A DNA stretch of 28,629 nucleotides from a virus. Numbering within the stretch: the stretch's first letter is position 1; each line of letters begins with the position of its first letter. The notes under the pieces are model-generated. The model saw only the letters and a program-made list of their open reading frames with translations. It was not told the DNA's origin and ran no database searches. The position numbers were made by a program, and so were the translations under genes. This document shows positions 1 to 6,660 of this stretch, in pieces. The stretch lies in the IMG/VR virus record IMGVR_UViG_3300042302_000091, positions 1 through 28,629 of that record; one strand, 5' to 3'.

Positions 1-711
1 TGATTTGCAGCGGTTAAACTCACTTGGCAATAACGGAGCCAATGCAACATCAAACATTTGGTAAAGTTGTCCGTATTCCTCTGGGGATTTTGTTTCTAAT
101 GCGAATCTTGCTTTTGCAGCTTGTGGGTATCCACCAAGGTCAGCAACGTAGGATTCGTAAGGGGAAAGGTCTATCTTATTTTGCAAAAGGTCTGGAAGGT
201 GGGATATGCCGGCGACGTAACCGAACCGTACTTCGTCTGCTTCCTGGCGGGTAATTTGCCATTGCGGGTCGGAAGGGTCTAATCCGTTTGGGATAATATG
301 TACGTTTCTATTTACCTTCTTGATTTTATCTGCTAAATACTTTTGGGTTGTCCAAACCTCATCCGCAAAGTACATAGAGTTTACTATCCTTCCTGATAAG
401 TTTATTTTATCGTATGTTGCTTTTGAGGGGTGGTCTAATGCCAGGTGCCACCAATCGTCGTTATCAATGATAACCTTCTTGCCCAGCGCTTTACAGATAG
501 CAAAGAAGTTAGAAAAAGATTCTCCGGTAAACGGCAGCGCACGGGAAAAGATAACGTGAGTAACTCCTTCCCAATCGCCCTCAGGAATTGGATGTCTATA
601 GTTAATTATCTGAAAATCTAAAAGCCCTTTCTCCTTGAGTAGAGTGAAGGGCTTGTAAATCCGGTGGTACACCACCCCGGAATCCGGGTCACCAATGCAA
701 AGGACTTTCAT
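1..711 (-). CDS. GT-B fold glycosyltransferase, 3' end cut by window edge
   Basis: The frame is open from ATG 711 to the window edge (237 codons, no stop), so the C-terminus is missing. The N-terminus (MKVLCIGDPDSGVVYHRIYK) resembles GT4-type glycosyltransferases that begin with a Rossmann strand and a conserved YHR/YYR. Further GT-B-like segments are IIDNDDWWHL, a HIIPNGLDP stretch (the usual IPNGiD) and GYVAGISHLPDL. The expected role is sugar transfer from a nucleotide sugar to an unidentified acceptor (DNA, virion protein or host glycan). It starts on an ATGA overlap with the upstream glycosyltransferase, so the two are probably translated together. Family level is likely; substrate is unknown. 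Confidence 0.75.
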   Translation of the reverse strand, partial: MKVLCIGDPDSGVVYHRIYKPFTLLKEKGLLDFQIINYRHPIPEGDWEGVTHVIFSRALPFTGESFSNFFAICKALGKKVIIDNDDWWHLALDHPSKATYDKINLSGRIVNSMYFADEVWTTQKYLADKIKKVNRNVHIIPNGLDPSDPQWQITRQEADEVRFGYVAGISHLPDLLQNKIDLSPYESYVADLGGYPQAAKARFALETKSPEEYGQLYQMFDVALAPLLPSEFNRCKS

Positions 712-1238
712 TTCAAATAGTTATAGTAACAAAGGTAGGCATCGAGCGTGTTTACATTCCACTTAGCCATTTGTTGAGCGAACAATCCATCTGCTTCGTA
801 TTCGTTTCCGAATCTTACTTCACCAATAGCATCGCAACGAACCATAAACGAGGCGGTATCGATTGTGCCTACTCTTGGCTCTTTAGTCGGGTGTAATCTT
901 GGGTGGCCATTCTTAAATACTTGCCCCCAGGTGATAACTGGGTAAAACTCGTTTTTAACGGCCTCGTACCAATCCGGGTGAATTATGTTATCATCGTCGA
1001 GAAAGTATATGTAATCGCCTCTTTTGGCCTTTAACGCCAATATAAACTCCATACCGACATTCCGTAGTGGATGCCCCCAACTACCGGATACGTTAGGACG
1101 TAGGTAGGTAATTCCGTTTGGGAAATCGCCTGTTGCTTTCTCGTCAACGACTACCGTCCAACTGCAATCCTCTGGAATGGTTTGCTTGATTGTTGAAAGA
1201 TTCTCCGGGCGTGAGCAGGGCGTAATGATATGAATCAT
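708..1238 (-). CDS. GT-A type glycosyltransferase
   Basis: A 176-residue protein starting MIHIITPCSRPENL, typical of GT2-like GT-A enzymes. It has an acidic nucleotide-sugar/metal motif FLDDDN near residues 79-84 (D81-D83), followed by HPDWYEAV, which matches the usual DDD-x(n)-p-w pattern. It is shorter than cellular GT2 enzymes, as often seen in phages. It overlaps the HNH gene upstream and the second glycosyltransferase downstream by ATGA junctions. With that neighbour it probably forms a two-enzyme sugar-modification unit. The acceptor cannot be read from sequence. Confidence 0.8.
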   Translation of the reverse strand: MIHIITPCSRPENLSTIKQTIPEDCSWTVVVDEKATGDFPNGITYLRPNVSGSWGHPLRNVGMEFILALKAKRGDYIYFLDDDNIIHPDWYEAVKNEFYPVITWGQVFKNGHPRLHPTKEPRVGTIDTASFMVRCDAIGEVRFGNEYEADGLFAQQMAKWNVNTLDAYLCYYNYLK

Positions 1239-1489
1239 TTGTTTAGCTTTTTTAGGTGTACAGCTTTTAAGAAGTCCTTGGATAGTTCAACACCAAAGTC
1301 GGCTTCGTGGTGGCACTCCCGGCACAACGCCATTAAGTTCTCTGGAGTGTCCATAAGTTTACTACCTCCCATACCACGGGGTTCGATATGGTGAATGTCA
1401 ACAGCTCTACGATTGCAAACCTCGCAAGGGATAAATTCCACAGCGGACAACCCCATTGCTTTTAGGTAAACCTTTGTATGGTTCTTCAT
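1235..1489 (-). CDS. HNH endonuclease
   Basis: An 84-residue protein with a full zinc-dependent HNH core: C22-x2-C25, DIHHIEPRGMGG (H33/H34), N51 in ENLMALC, and C56-x2-C59-H60-H61. HNH proteins of this size in phages act as homing nucleases, packaging-associated nicking enzymes or recombination nucleases. Here it is not next to the terminase, and it overlaps both neighbours by ATGA, so it is fixed within an operon of small genes and glycosyltransferases. The precise role is open. Confidence 0.85.
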   Translation of the reverse strand: MKNHTKVYLKAMGLSAVEFIPCEVCNRRAVDIHHIEPRGMGGSKLMDTPENLMALCRECHHEADFGVELSKDFLKAVHLKKLNK

Positions 1490-1602
1490 TGCCGTTCCAA
1501 GAACTTAACCCACATCTTTGCTGCTACTGCTCTGCGTTGTGGCTTAAAAGGATAGATGGACTTTAAGCGAGCCATTGCTATCCGCATAAATTGTTCTTTC
1601 AT
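1486..1602 (-). CDS. Small basic hypothetical protein (38 aa)
   Basis: The frame is open further upstream to a TTG at 1692, but that part overlaps the 70-residue gene. ATG 1602 lies one base after that gene's stop and is the better start. The product (MKEQFMRIAMARLKSIYPFK...) is Lys/Arg-rich and probably helical, with no recognised domain. It ends on an ATGA overlap with the HNH gene. Confidence 0.55.
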   Translation of the reverse strand: MKEQFMRIAMARLKSIYPFKPQRRAVAAKMWVKFLERQ

Positions 1603-1603
1603 T

Positions 1604-1816
1604 TTAGAACTTTTCGTTGTTAAATTTTTCGTTGTAGTATTGTTCCGCTTGTTGCTTGGAATAGACCTCATACGGTTCAATGCCCAAGCCATCTATATAA
1701 GCATTAACAATAACCTCTTTCTCTTTCTCCATAATTTGTTTACGAATAGTAAACCAAGTGAACTTATCCTTGGGCGTGTCCCAAAGCAAACGGAATAATT
1801 CTTCAACTGGCGTCAT
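1604..1816 (-). CDS. Hypothetical protein (70 aa)
   Basis: A 70-residue, charged, mostly helical protein starting MTPVEELFRLLWDTPKDKFT and ending with a Gln/Tyr/Asn-rich stretch (AEQYYNEKFNNEKF). No catalytic motif is visible. It lies 13 bases after the methyltransferase stop and one base before the next start, so it is an ordinary member of the early operon. Function unknown. Confidence 0.65.
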   Translation of the reverse strand: MTPVEELFRLLWDTPKDKFTWFTIRKQIMEKEKEVIVNAYIDGLGIEPYEVYSKQQAEQYYNEKFNNEKF

Positions 1817-1829
1817 TTCTCTTTGGTGT

Positions 1830-2315
1830 TTAATCTTTTATAAATGCAATCCAATGCGTTTGCATCTTAATTCCTGATTTATGGCCATACAATGGCTTAT
1901 GTTGGGTCAACTTTAATATCTCTTTTACAGGAACCCTACATTCGTTCCATTTAAAAATAAGCGTACCATTTGGTTTCAAAACTCTAAAGCACTCTTGAAA
2001 TCCCTTTCTCAACATATCTTTCCATTCACCTGAAAGAGAGCCGTATTGTTTAGTCAATAACGCATTTGGATTCTTTTGCGGAATATGGGGCGGGTCAAAA
2101 ACAATATGCCAAAACGAGTTGTCTGCTTGTTTTATATCTGTAAAGTCACCAACGATATCAGGACTTATTTTTAGCACGCACCCATTCGGGTATGCCGCAT
2201 TTGGGGCGATGTCATACTCCTCATTTCTTCTGTCAAGATACAATACTCTTTTATCGTGCTTGTTAAACCACATTCCCTTTGGGCCGCAACAAACGTCTAA
2301 TACTTTTGCATCCAT
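1830..2315 (-). CDS. Class I SAM-dependent methyltransferase with DPPH motif
   Basis: 161 residues. SAM-binding motif I is VLDVCCGPKG (residues 5-14) and the catalytic motif IV is FDPPH (74-77), a variant of the DPPY/NPPY motif of N6-adenine and N4-cytosine DNA methyltransferases. The fold continues through FRVLKPNGTLIFKWNE. It has no target-recognition extension and no cognate restriction enzyme beside it, so it looks like an orphan phage methyltransferase, possibly protecting phage DNA from host restriction. An RNA or protein substrate cannot be excluded. Confidence 0.75.
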   Translation of the reverse strand: MDAKVLDVCCGPKGMWFNKHDKRVLYLDRRNEEYDIAPNAAYPNGCVLKISPDIVGDFTDIKQADNSFWHIVFDPPHIPQKNPNALLTKQYGSLSGEWKDMLRKGFQECFRVLKPNGTLIFKWNECRVPVKEILKLTQHKPLYGHKSGIKMQTHWIAFIKD

Positions 2316-2327
2316 TTCTATTTGGTC

Positions 2328-2477
2328 TTAAATGTTTTGAAATAGTTTTTTTATTGTTACTTCAATCTCACTCAATCGCTGCTCTGCTGATAAACCGCTA
2401 TTCTCCGATTCGATTATTTGAGTGATTTCGTCCAGCATCCTGTAAAGGGCAATCAGCTCTTGGATTTGGGTTTTCAT
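2328..2477 (-). CDS. Small helical hypothetical protein (49 aa)
   Basis: This 49-codon frame lies between the methyltransferase and the 72-residue gene. It starts at ATG 2477 on an ATGA junction with the upstream stop (2474) and ends at TAA 2328. The product (MKTQIQELIALYRMLDEITQ... ending KKLFQNI) has a regular hydrophobic heptad pattern and is probably a short coiled coil. Coding is supported by the exact junction and amphipathic composition; function unknown. Confidence 0.65.
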   Translation of the reverse strand: MKTQIQELIALYRMLDEITQIIESENSGLSAEQRLSEIEVTIKKLFQNI

Positions 2478-2692
2478 TCTATGGTAAGATTATTTGCGTT
2501 AAGTAGCGAATGCAAATCTTTGCGTATCGTTTCGTAGCATTTGTATTCGTCTGGCGGCAGCTCTCCGTACTTTAAGTTAGAGCGCAACTTTTGGTCTAAC
2601 TGCCAAAGGACGTGCTTAAACATCCCTCCGTTGACGGCTTCCATAAACTCAACCTCCTCGTCGGGGAGTGTGAACTCCAATACCGCTTTCAT
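2474..2692 (-). CDS. Hypothetical protein (72 aa) of a common Bacteroidota-phage type
   Basis: 72 residues starting MKAVLEFTLPDEEVEFMEAV, with a long amphipathic helix (HVLWQLDQKLRSNLKYGEL). From memory, similar short proteins beginning with a beta strand plus 'LP(D/E)' occur near recombination genes of Bacteroidota phages, but no function is established. ATGA overlap with the upstream membrane-protein gene. No catalytic residues seen. Confidence 0.7.
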   Translation of the reverse strand: MKAVLEFTLPDEEVEFMEAVNGGMFKHVLWQLDQKLRSNLKYGELPPDEYKCYETIRKDLHSLLNANNLTIE

Positions 2693-2904
2693 AAGGTAAA
2701 GAATAATTTACCTACCATTGCAGCTACTCCGCCAACTAAAGTGTACACAACGTCCCAAACGCTATCGTTGTAATCCCTGCGGCCGTCGAGTAGGATTCCT
2801 TTTAATTCTCTGCCGAATGCTGCTGCAATAAGAATCGGCCAGCTACCCGTAACGGCAAGGATTGCCATTCCTGCCCAAAAGTGTGCGATGTGGTCTATTT
2901 TCAT
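2689..2904 (-). CDS. Small membrane protein (71 aa)
   Basis: The open frame reaches a TTG at 3054 inside the nuclease gene, but the sensible start is ATG 2904, ten bases after the nuclease stop. The product begins MKIDHIAHFWAGMAI and has two hydrophobic segments: roughly residues 10-30, and 50-70 (VVYTLVGGVAAMVGKLFF). A polar linker with GRELKG and DGRRDYND lies between them. The His/Asp pattern loosely recalls small YfiM/DUF2279-like proteins. It sits among replication genes and not in the lysis block, so I do not call it a holin. Confidence 0.65.
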   Translation of the reverse strand: MKIDHIAHFWAGMAILAVTGSWPILIAAAFGRELKGILLDGRRDYNDSVWDVVYTLVGGVAAMVGKLFFTL

Positions 2905-2914
2905 TTTGTAAGGG

Positions 2915-3694
2915 TTAAAGTTGACCGATAATGGTATAGTTGTCAAGCTCCGGGTTGTCTTTTCCCATAAAGAACTCTTTGTACAGTTTAATCGCCTCGT
3001 GCGCTTTGCGCTCACCCTCAGCAACAAACTCCGGGGATATGGTATAAATACCAACGTCCAAAGATGCTTTGTCTACGGCAATAAATATAAACTTATCAAT
3101 CGGCACTCCGAACAAGCGGGTGTAGATAAACGCCTGGAGGTCGTATCCGTATTTCTTGGCGCTGTAAGGAAACGCACGGAGGTCGGTAGTGGTTTTAAGG
3201 TCGGCAATAAAGTTGTTACCTAAAATATCCGCCTTTGCACGGAAGGGCAATCCCTCAATAACACCAACCGCTGGAACTTCAAACTCGCAACCTTGAATGT
3301 AGCCAAGGACGTGTTCGTTGCGTAGTAAGGCATCGGCAATCCTTCTGGCTTCGTTGTATTCCTTTTTGGTAATGATTTGGCCGCCTCTTGCTTTTGCATC
3401 CTTCCATATATTGGTATTCTTGCTCTGTACGTCGATAATGTCGTACTCCTCTACCAAGTGAGGTTCCAAGGCCATAAGGTGAACCAATCGCCCCACGGTG
3501 AACGCATCGGAATCCTCCTGCCCGTACTTTGTAACGTAGTGGTACGTTTTGGGTGAGGAAAGAAGCAGCTTACAAGCTGACGAGGATAATGCGTGTTTTG
3601 CAAGATGCCCGTAGTAAAACGAATCATCCTTCATCTTTTCTAAGATGGTATCCCTATCCCAGGTGCTACCGTCCAATAGTTCAATAATTTTCAT
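2915..3694 (-). CDS. RecE/exonuclease VIII-like PD-(D/E)XK nuclease
   Basis: 259 residues with the pattern of phage RecE-C-type exonucleases: LSSSACKLLLSSP (36-48), GRLVHLMALEP with the early catalytic His/Glu region (68-78), AKADILGNNFIADLKTT with D156, D165 and K167 forming the D-x(n)-D-x-K core, and YDLQAFIYTRLF with Gln187 as the late motif. Such enzymes resect double-stranded DNA to make 3' overhangs for single-strand annealing. No Redbeta/RecT-type annealing protein is recognisable nearby, so any partner is unidentified. ATGA overlap with a small gene upstream. Confidence 0.8.
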   Translation of the reverse strand: MKIIELLDGSTWDRDTILEKMKDDSFYYGHLAKHALSSSACKLLLSSPKTYHYVTKYGQEDSDAFTVGRLVHLMALEPHLVEEYDIIDVQSKNTNIWKDAKARGGQIITKKEYNEARRIADALLRNEHVLGYIQGCEFEVPAVGVIEGLPFRAKADILGNNFIADLKTTTDLRAFPYSAKKYGYDLQAFIYTRLFGVPIDKFIFIAVDKASLDVGIYTISPEFVAEGERKAHEAIKLYKEFFMGKDNPELDNYTIIGQL

Positions 3695-3852
3695 AGCATC
3701 TTTCTGATTTTATCGTGTGCTGCCATACTGCCCTTGTTAAAGGAAGTATCCAGAAGCATCGATTCGTAGTTGATTGCCTTGTCCATTTCCTCCTGCGGAA
3801 TGTCGCTACCGTACTGCTTGATAAGCAAGCGCATATATTCTACTATTGTCAT
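3691..3852 (-). CDS. Small hypothetical protein upstream of the nuclease (53 aa)
   Basis: 53 codons from ATG 3852 to TGA 3691, overlapping the nuclease start as ATGA. The product starts MTIVEYMRLLIKQYGSDIPQ and is charged and helical. The exact coupling to the nuclease and the clean amphipathic pattern make coding likely. It may be a translational-coupling partner of the nuclease; no domain is recognised. Confidence 0.65.
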   Translation of the reverse strand: MTIVEYMRLLIKQYGSDIPQEEMDKAINYESMLLDTSFNKGSMAAHDKIRKML

Positions 3853-3877
3853 AATTAAAAGTTTAGATAGTTAAAAT

Positions 3878-4180
3878 TTACCACGCAAGGTATTCGCAAT
3901 GGGCTTCCGCAAGTAAGTACAAAGGAGCAATAGTAAACTCCTCTGGGAAGTCTATTTCTCTTGGCTCTTGGATAAACCCACCGTAATAAGCAAGCCCGTC
4001 GGGGCCTTGCTCGTATGCGCCGTCCAGCTCTAAACGCCAGTCGTAGAACTCGTCTACGTTCTTGAACCCCGCCCAAGCAGCAAACGCTTCGTGGAAAGCA
4101 ATTACCGTATCAAAGTTATCCTCTGGGCCTACGTTCTGGTCAGCCGCAGTTTCCAATAGGTCAATGTATGTTACTTGCAT
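3878..4180 (-). CDS. Acidic hypothetical protein (100 aa)
   Basis: The open frame extends to 4249, but ATG 4180 is preferred because the upstream 42-codon membrane gene ends ten bases inside it. The product starts MQVTYIDLLETAADQN and is acidic and aromatic (AFAAWAGFKNVDEFYDW, LAYYGGFIQEPREIDFPEEF). No recognised domain. Very acidic early proteins can be inhibitors or DNA mimics, but nothing here specifically supports that. Confidence 0.65.
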   Translation of the reverse strand: MQVTYIDLLETAADQNVGPEDNFDTVIAFHEAFAAWAGFKNVDEFYDWRLELDGAYEQGPDGLAYYGGFIQEPREIDFPEEFTIAPLYLLAEAHCEYLAW

Positions 4181-4299
4181 ACCGCATAGATAAAAATCTG
4201 CGGAAGCAGGATTGCACAAAATAAGAATGCCGTAACAATAGCCATCCACGCAAGCGGAACGGTTACGTTAATAATGAGGTCTTGGAGTTTCTGATTCAT
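4171..4299 (-). CDS. Small single-span membrane protein (42 aa)
   Basis: 42 codons from ATG 4299 to TAA 4171. Almost the whole product after the first ten residues is hydrophobic (VTVPLAWMAIVTAFLFCAIL), predicting one transmembrane helix of about 25-28 residues. It is the first gene after a well-formed Bacteroidota-type promoter and a repeated leader 12-mer, which supports expression. It overlaps the next gene by 10 bases. Such single-span early peptides sometimes modify the host envelope, but the role here is unknown. Confidence 0.65.
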   Translation of the reverse strand: MNQKLQDLIINVTVPLAWMAIVTAFLFCAILLPQIFIYAVCK

Positions 4300-4300
4300 T

Positions 4301-4312
4301 GTTTTAGGTGTT
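4301..4312 (-). repeat. Leader 12-mer, copy A
   Basis: Reads AACACCTAAAAC on the minus strand, starting 9 bases after the -7 box at 4322-4329 and ending 1 base before ATG 4299. An exact copy lies in the same position relative to a -7 box at 8417-8428, and a third exact copy in reverse orientation at 7822-7833. Candidate operator or leader element. Confidence 0.6.
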
Positions 4313-4321
4313 TTGTTTCGA

Positions 4322-4351
4322 CAAACATATAAAAAAAAACAATACACCAAA
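4322..4351 (-). promoter_or_regulatory. Bacteroidota-type promoter for leftward early genes
   Basis: On the minus strand, a TTTG (-33) at 4351-4348 is followed after 18 bases by TATGTTTG (-7, consensus TAnnTTTG) at 4329-4322. It lies in an A-rich gap between the 130-residue gene (ending 4369) and the 42-residue membrane gene (starting 4299), the position expected of a real promoter. Predicted start of transcription is about 4315-4317. Confidence 0.65.
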
Positions 4352-4368
4352 CATTACTAAAAAAAAAA

Positions 4369-4761
4369 TTAGGGCCGTAGCCCCAACTCTTTACCATCCT
4401 TTATATGTATGAATGCAACCTCCTTGTCTACCCAGTTACGTCTACCGAACTCGGTTGTTGCTGGAAGTTTCTTTATTCCCCATTCCATCGGGATTCCTGC
4501 TATCCGGAATACCCATATCCCTTTTGGGGTTGAGTTAATATAAATCGGGTTTGTTTGGTATTTTGCAGCCCTTGCCATTAAGGCATCGTACTTTAACTTT
4601 TCAATCAGCAATTCGTCGTAGTGCGTTGTTCGGCATTTCAACTCAATTTCAAAGGCGTACTGTGCCGAAAAACAATCCCAATGCGAATACGCCTCCTCGC
4701 TCATAGTCAAGTCGGGCAAGTAGTTCGTTTTAAGGAACTCAAATAGTTCCTTCTCCCTCAT
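4369..4761 (-). CDS. Hypothetical protein, possible PD-(D/E)XK-like nuclease (130 aa)
   Basis: 130 residues. A stretch around residues 28-45 (HWDCFSAQYAFEIELKCR) has an Asp about ten residues before E-x-K on a predicted beta strand, the layout of a PD-(D/E)XK core. The following helix carries many charged residues (YDELLIEKLKYDALMARA), then a strand (KGIWVFRI). The fold suggestion is inference only. It overlaps the upstream CxC protein by 23 bases and is followed by a promoter, so it is probably the last gene of its operon. Confidence 0.55.
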   Translation of the reverse strand: MREKELFEFLKTNYLPDLTMSEEAYSHWDCFSAQYAFEIELKCRTTHYDELLIEKLKYDALMARAAKYQTNPIYINSTPKGIWVFRIAGIPMEWGIKKLPATTEFGRRNWVDKEVAFIHIKDGKELGLRP

Positions 4762-5167
4762 AGGCAGTATAAACCGAGCGTAACTCCTCTACCCATTGCT
4801 TCCATAGTTTTGGGTTGCATCCGCAGGGAACGTGGTATTGGTGGTTAAATACTCTTGCGTGGATTGTTGCTATTTCCTTGCTCTGGTCGCTGGACAAGGT
4901 GCTTCTGTATTCTTTGTAGAAATTATCCAGCCATTTGTATTCCGGCTCCTCCAGGCATTTAGGATTCTTGCTTGGGAATAATCGGTTTAACTTTTCCTTG
5001 CGTGCTTCGCAGCCGCAGTCTACTCCGGTTGCTTCTGCAAACCAATCGACTACCGCCTTGATTCCGGTGGCTTGGGTTATCTGCTCGATTCTATCCCCTA
5101 ACCCCTTTGGCTTCCGCCCACGTTTGGTACTCGTTGTCGCAGCTGGCTTTGATTTTGTCTCTTCCAT
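4739..5167 (-). CDS. AT-hook and paired CxC protein, probable nucleic-acid binding
   Basis: 142 residues. The N-terminus has an AT-hook-like RGRKPKG (residues 16-22). Two CxC pairs, C51-G-C53 and C115-G-C117, plus C71 could bind a zinc ion. The GLGDRIEQIT...VDWFAEATGVDCGC region is of a type seen in uncharacterised Bacteroidota-phage proteins. The first 26 codons overlap the sigma-factor 3' end in another frame (77 bases). DNA binding is inferred from the AT-hook and Cys pairs; no enzymatic motif is visible. Confidence 0.65.
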   Translation of the reverse strand: MEETKSKPAATTSTKRGRKPKGLGDRIEQITQATGIKAVVDWFAEATGVDCGCEARKEKLNRLFPSKNPKCLEEPEYKWLDNFYKEYRSTLSSDQSKEIATIHARVFNHQYHVPCGCNPKLWKQWVEELRSVYTAYEGEGTI

Positions 5168-5627
5168 TTTTTAACGTATTGTAAATAGACCTTAAAGAAA
5201 TCTTTGTTGCCTCGGATAACTTGCGGAGCGATACGTCTCCGTCGTGGTAAATAGTAAATAATTTGTTATCGTACCAATCCCATTTAGATACCTCGTCTTT
5301 AACAGCTTCCAGAAGTACGGTTAATGCTTGGTCGGATTCTATATTGTAAATTTCCTCCTTATCGTCAAACTCTTCTATTGATACGAATTTGATTCTTGCT
5401 CGGTTGGTCATCTCACGGAGGTACATATTCCGCAGGGTAATGTAAACGAAAAACGTGTTAACGTCGTCGTCTCCGTATTCAAGTTTCTCTGGGTTGTCAA
5501 CGTATTGATGCAACCGTAGGTACATATCCTGCACAAGGTCGTGAGCATCGTCCCGGTCAAGACCGAAGGACTTTGCCATACGCAGCCAATCGTCGTGCCG
5601 CTTTGCTAATCGGGGTAGGATTCCCAT
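5091..5627 (-). CDS. Sigma-70 family RNA polymerase sigma factor (ECF-like)
   Basis: A 178-residue product from ATG 5627; the frame is open to a TTG at 5681, but a small upstream gene makes 5627 the better start. Residues 8-75 resemble sigma region 2 (DAHDLVQDMYLRLHQY, then FFVYITLRNMYLREM, the -10 helix area). Residues 119-160 resemble region 4 helix-turn-helix (DVSLRKLSEATKISLRSIYN). There is no region 1 or 3, as in ECF factors. It would redirect host RNA polymerase to phage promoters, plausibly the late genes, which lack visible host-type promoters. Confidence 0.75.
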   Translation of the reverse strand: MGILPRLAKRHDDWLRMAKSFGLDRDDAHDLVQDMYLRLHQYVDNPEKLEYGDDDVNTFFVYITLRNMYLREMTNRARIKFVSIEEFDDKEEIYNIESDQALTVLLEAVKDEVSKWDWYDNKLFTIYHDGDVSLRKLSEATKISLRSIYNTLKNGRDKIKASCDNEYQTWAEAKGVRG

Positions 5628-5746
5628 AAAACTTCGACTAATATAAGGCCGAGGCAAATCTCCAACGTATGTACGTCGCAATCGTCAAACTCGGTCTTAC
5701 TCCAATTAGCTCCCAGCAGAAACCCGTACAACGGGTAAAAATTCAT
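5606..5746 (-). CDS. Small hypothetical protein (46 aa)
   Basis: 46 codons from ATG 5746 (one base after the DnaA-like gene's stop) to TAG 5606, overlapping the sigma-factor start by 22 bases. The product starts MNFYPLYGFLLGANWSKTEF and ends with a hydrophobic helix (TLEICLGLILVEVLW). Its position fills the gap exactly, which supports coding. It could serve to couple translation to the sigma factor. Confidence 0.5.
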   Translation of the reverse strand: MNFYPLYGFLLGANWSKTEFDDCDVHTLEICLGLILVEVLWESYPD

Positions 5747-5747
5747 A

Positions 5748-6140
5748 CTAAACCCCATTTACGAACTCTTTAAGCGTTGCCAACTTCGCTTCAAGTTCCT
5801 TTACTTGGGTGGCGAGTTTAGCATTCTGCTCAAGCAAATAATCGTAATTCATAACGCTTGTAACCATTCGGTCTTCTTCTGTTTCCTCCGGTTCTGGAAG
5901 CTCGCCTCGTAAGTTTAATGCTATTTCGAGTGCTGATTCGTAGAATTTATCCCTTGGGAATTTAAGCTTTTCGTAATGGATAATCGTTGCGTGCGTTTTA
6001 CCCATTTGATGCCCCAGTTGGGATAGGGTAAAGAAAGGGCGGAACGCCTTAACGTATGCTGCTCGGACTTTGACGTTATTCCAATCCCGTGTGCCTTTGT
6101 CGGTGTAACCGATATTCTGGCAGAATTTTTTGTAAGTCAT
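5748..6140 (-). CDS. DnaA domain IV-like DNA-binding protein
   Basis: 130 residues. Residues 25-60 (VRAAYVKAFRPFFTLSQLGH and then GKTHATIIHYEKL) match the helix-turn-helix and signature region of DnaA domain IV, where the bacterial signature is like GRDHTTVLHA. No ATPase domain is present. The C-terminus is an acidic linker followed by a coiled coil (LLEQNAKLATQVKELEAKLA). It may bind DnaA-box-like sites in the phage origin or act as a regulator. It lies between the helicase-side genes and the sigma factor in a tightly packed operon. Confidence 0.65.
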   Translation of the reverse strand: MTYKKFCQNIGYTDKGTRDWNNVKVRAAYVKAFRPFFTLSQLGHQMGKTHATIIHYEKLKFPRDKFYESALEIALNLRGELPEPEETEEDRMVTSVMNYDYLLEQNAKLATQVKELEAKLATLKEFVNGV

Positions 6141-6346
6141 CGGGTGCCGATATATTGAGCGTTGCCTCTTTGTTTTTGGATAAGGATATGGAAGTAGGGA
6201 ACCTCGTAATTCCTGCCACCTTCGTCCTCAATTAAATACCACGCACTCCACTGGCTCCAGCTTACGGGTCTCCAATAATCCAAAACTAAAAATTTCTTTC
6301 CGTTGATTGCAAACACCTCGTTTGGTGAAAAAGGAATTGGTATCAT
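6137..6346 (-). CDS. Hypothetical beta-rich protein (69 aa)
   Basis: 69 residues starting MIPIPFSPNEVFAINGKKFL, rich in Trp and Tyr (DYWRPVSWSQWSAWYLIEDE) with alternating hydrophobic strands suggesting a small beta barrel. It overlaps both neighbours by ATGA. No motif recognised. Confidence 0.6.
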   Translation of the reverse strand: MIPIPFSPNEVFAINGKKFLVLDYWRPVSWSQWSAWYLIEDEGGRNYEVPYFHILIQKQRGNAQYIGTR

Positions 6347-6660
6347 AACGTAAGGTTTTCTTTGATTTGTAAAAGCTCTTTTTTAAGGGCATCAATTTCA
6401 ATTAATCGTTCTCGATTTTGGATAAGCAAGCGGGCGTTCTCCATCCGGGCTTCGCCTATCCGTTTATCAAGGTGCCGTTTCATATTTACCATTTCGTCCA
6501 GCATCTGCGTTGCACGCCAAACGGATAACATATTATCAACGATATGCGGTTGGTTCGGGTTAGCCAAGGCCATTTCATTTAACCACCGTGTTACGTCGCT
6601 AATCTGGAGGATGCGGTCACGTACATAAATCTCCCAGGAATCTTGACTAAAATGGGTCAT
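6343..6660 (-). CDS. Coiled-coil hypothetical protein (105 aa)
   Basis: 105 residues. Residues 45-105 form a near-continuous heptad-patterned helix (MLDEMVNMKRHLDKRIGEAR... LKKELLQIKENLTL). The N-terminal 40 residues contain ISDVTRWLNEMALANPNQPH. The gene starts inside the helicase 3' end (14-base overlap), so it may be a helicase accessory protein, although no loader family is recognised. Confidence 0.6.
   Translation of the reverse strand: MTHFSQDSWEIYVRDRILQISDVTRWLNEMALANPNQPHIVDNMLSVWRATQMLDEMVNMKRHLDKRIGEARMENARLLIQNRERLIEIDALKKELLQIKENLTL

Noticed and set aside
24-559. Two plus-strand open frames
   Set aside because: Both are antisense to the partial GT-B glycosyltransferase, which has recognisable motifs across the same bases.
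1250-1259. Fourth partial copy of the leader 12-mer (10 of 12 bases)
   Set aside because: It lies inside the HNH coding sequence with no -7 box upstream and is an incomplete match, so chance is plausible.
2689-3054. 121-residue version of the small membrane protein
   Set aside because: The extra 50 residues come from a TTG start within the nuclease gene and are basic, low-complexity shadow sequence.
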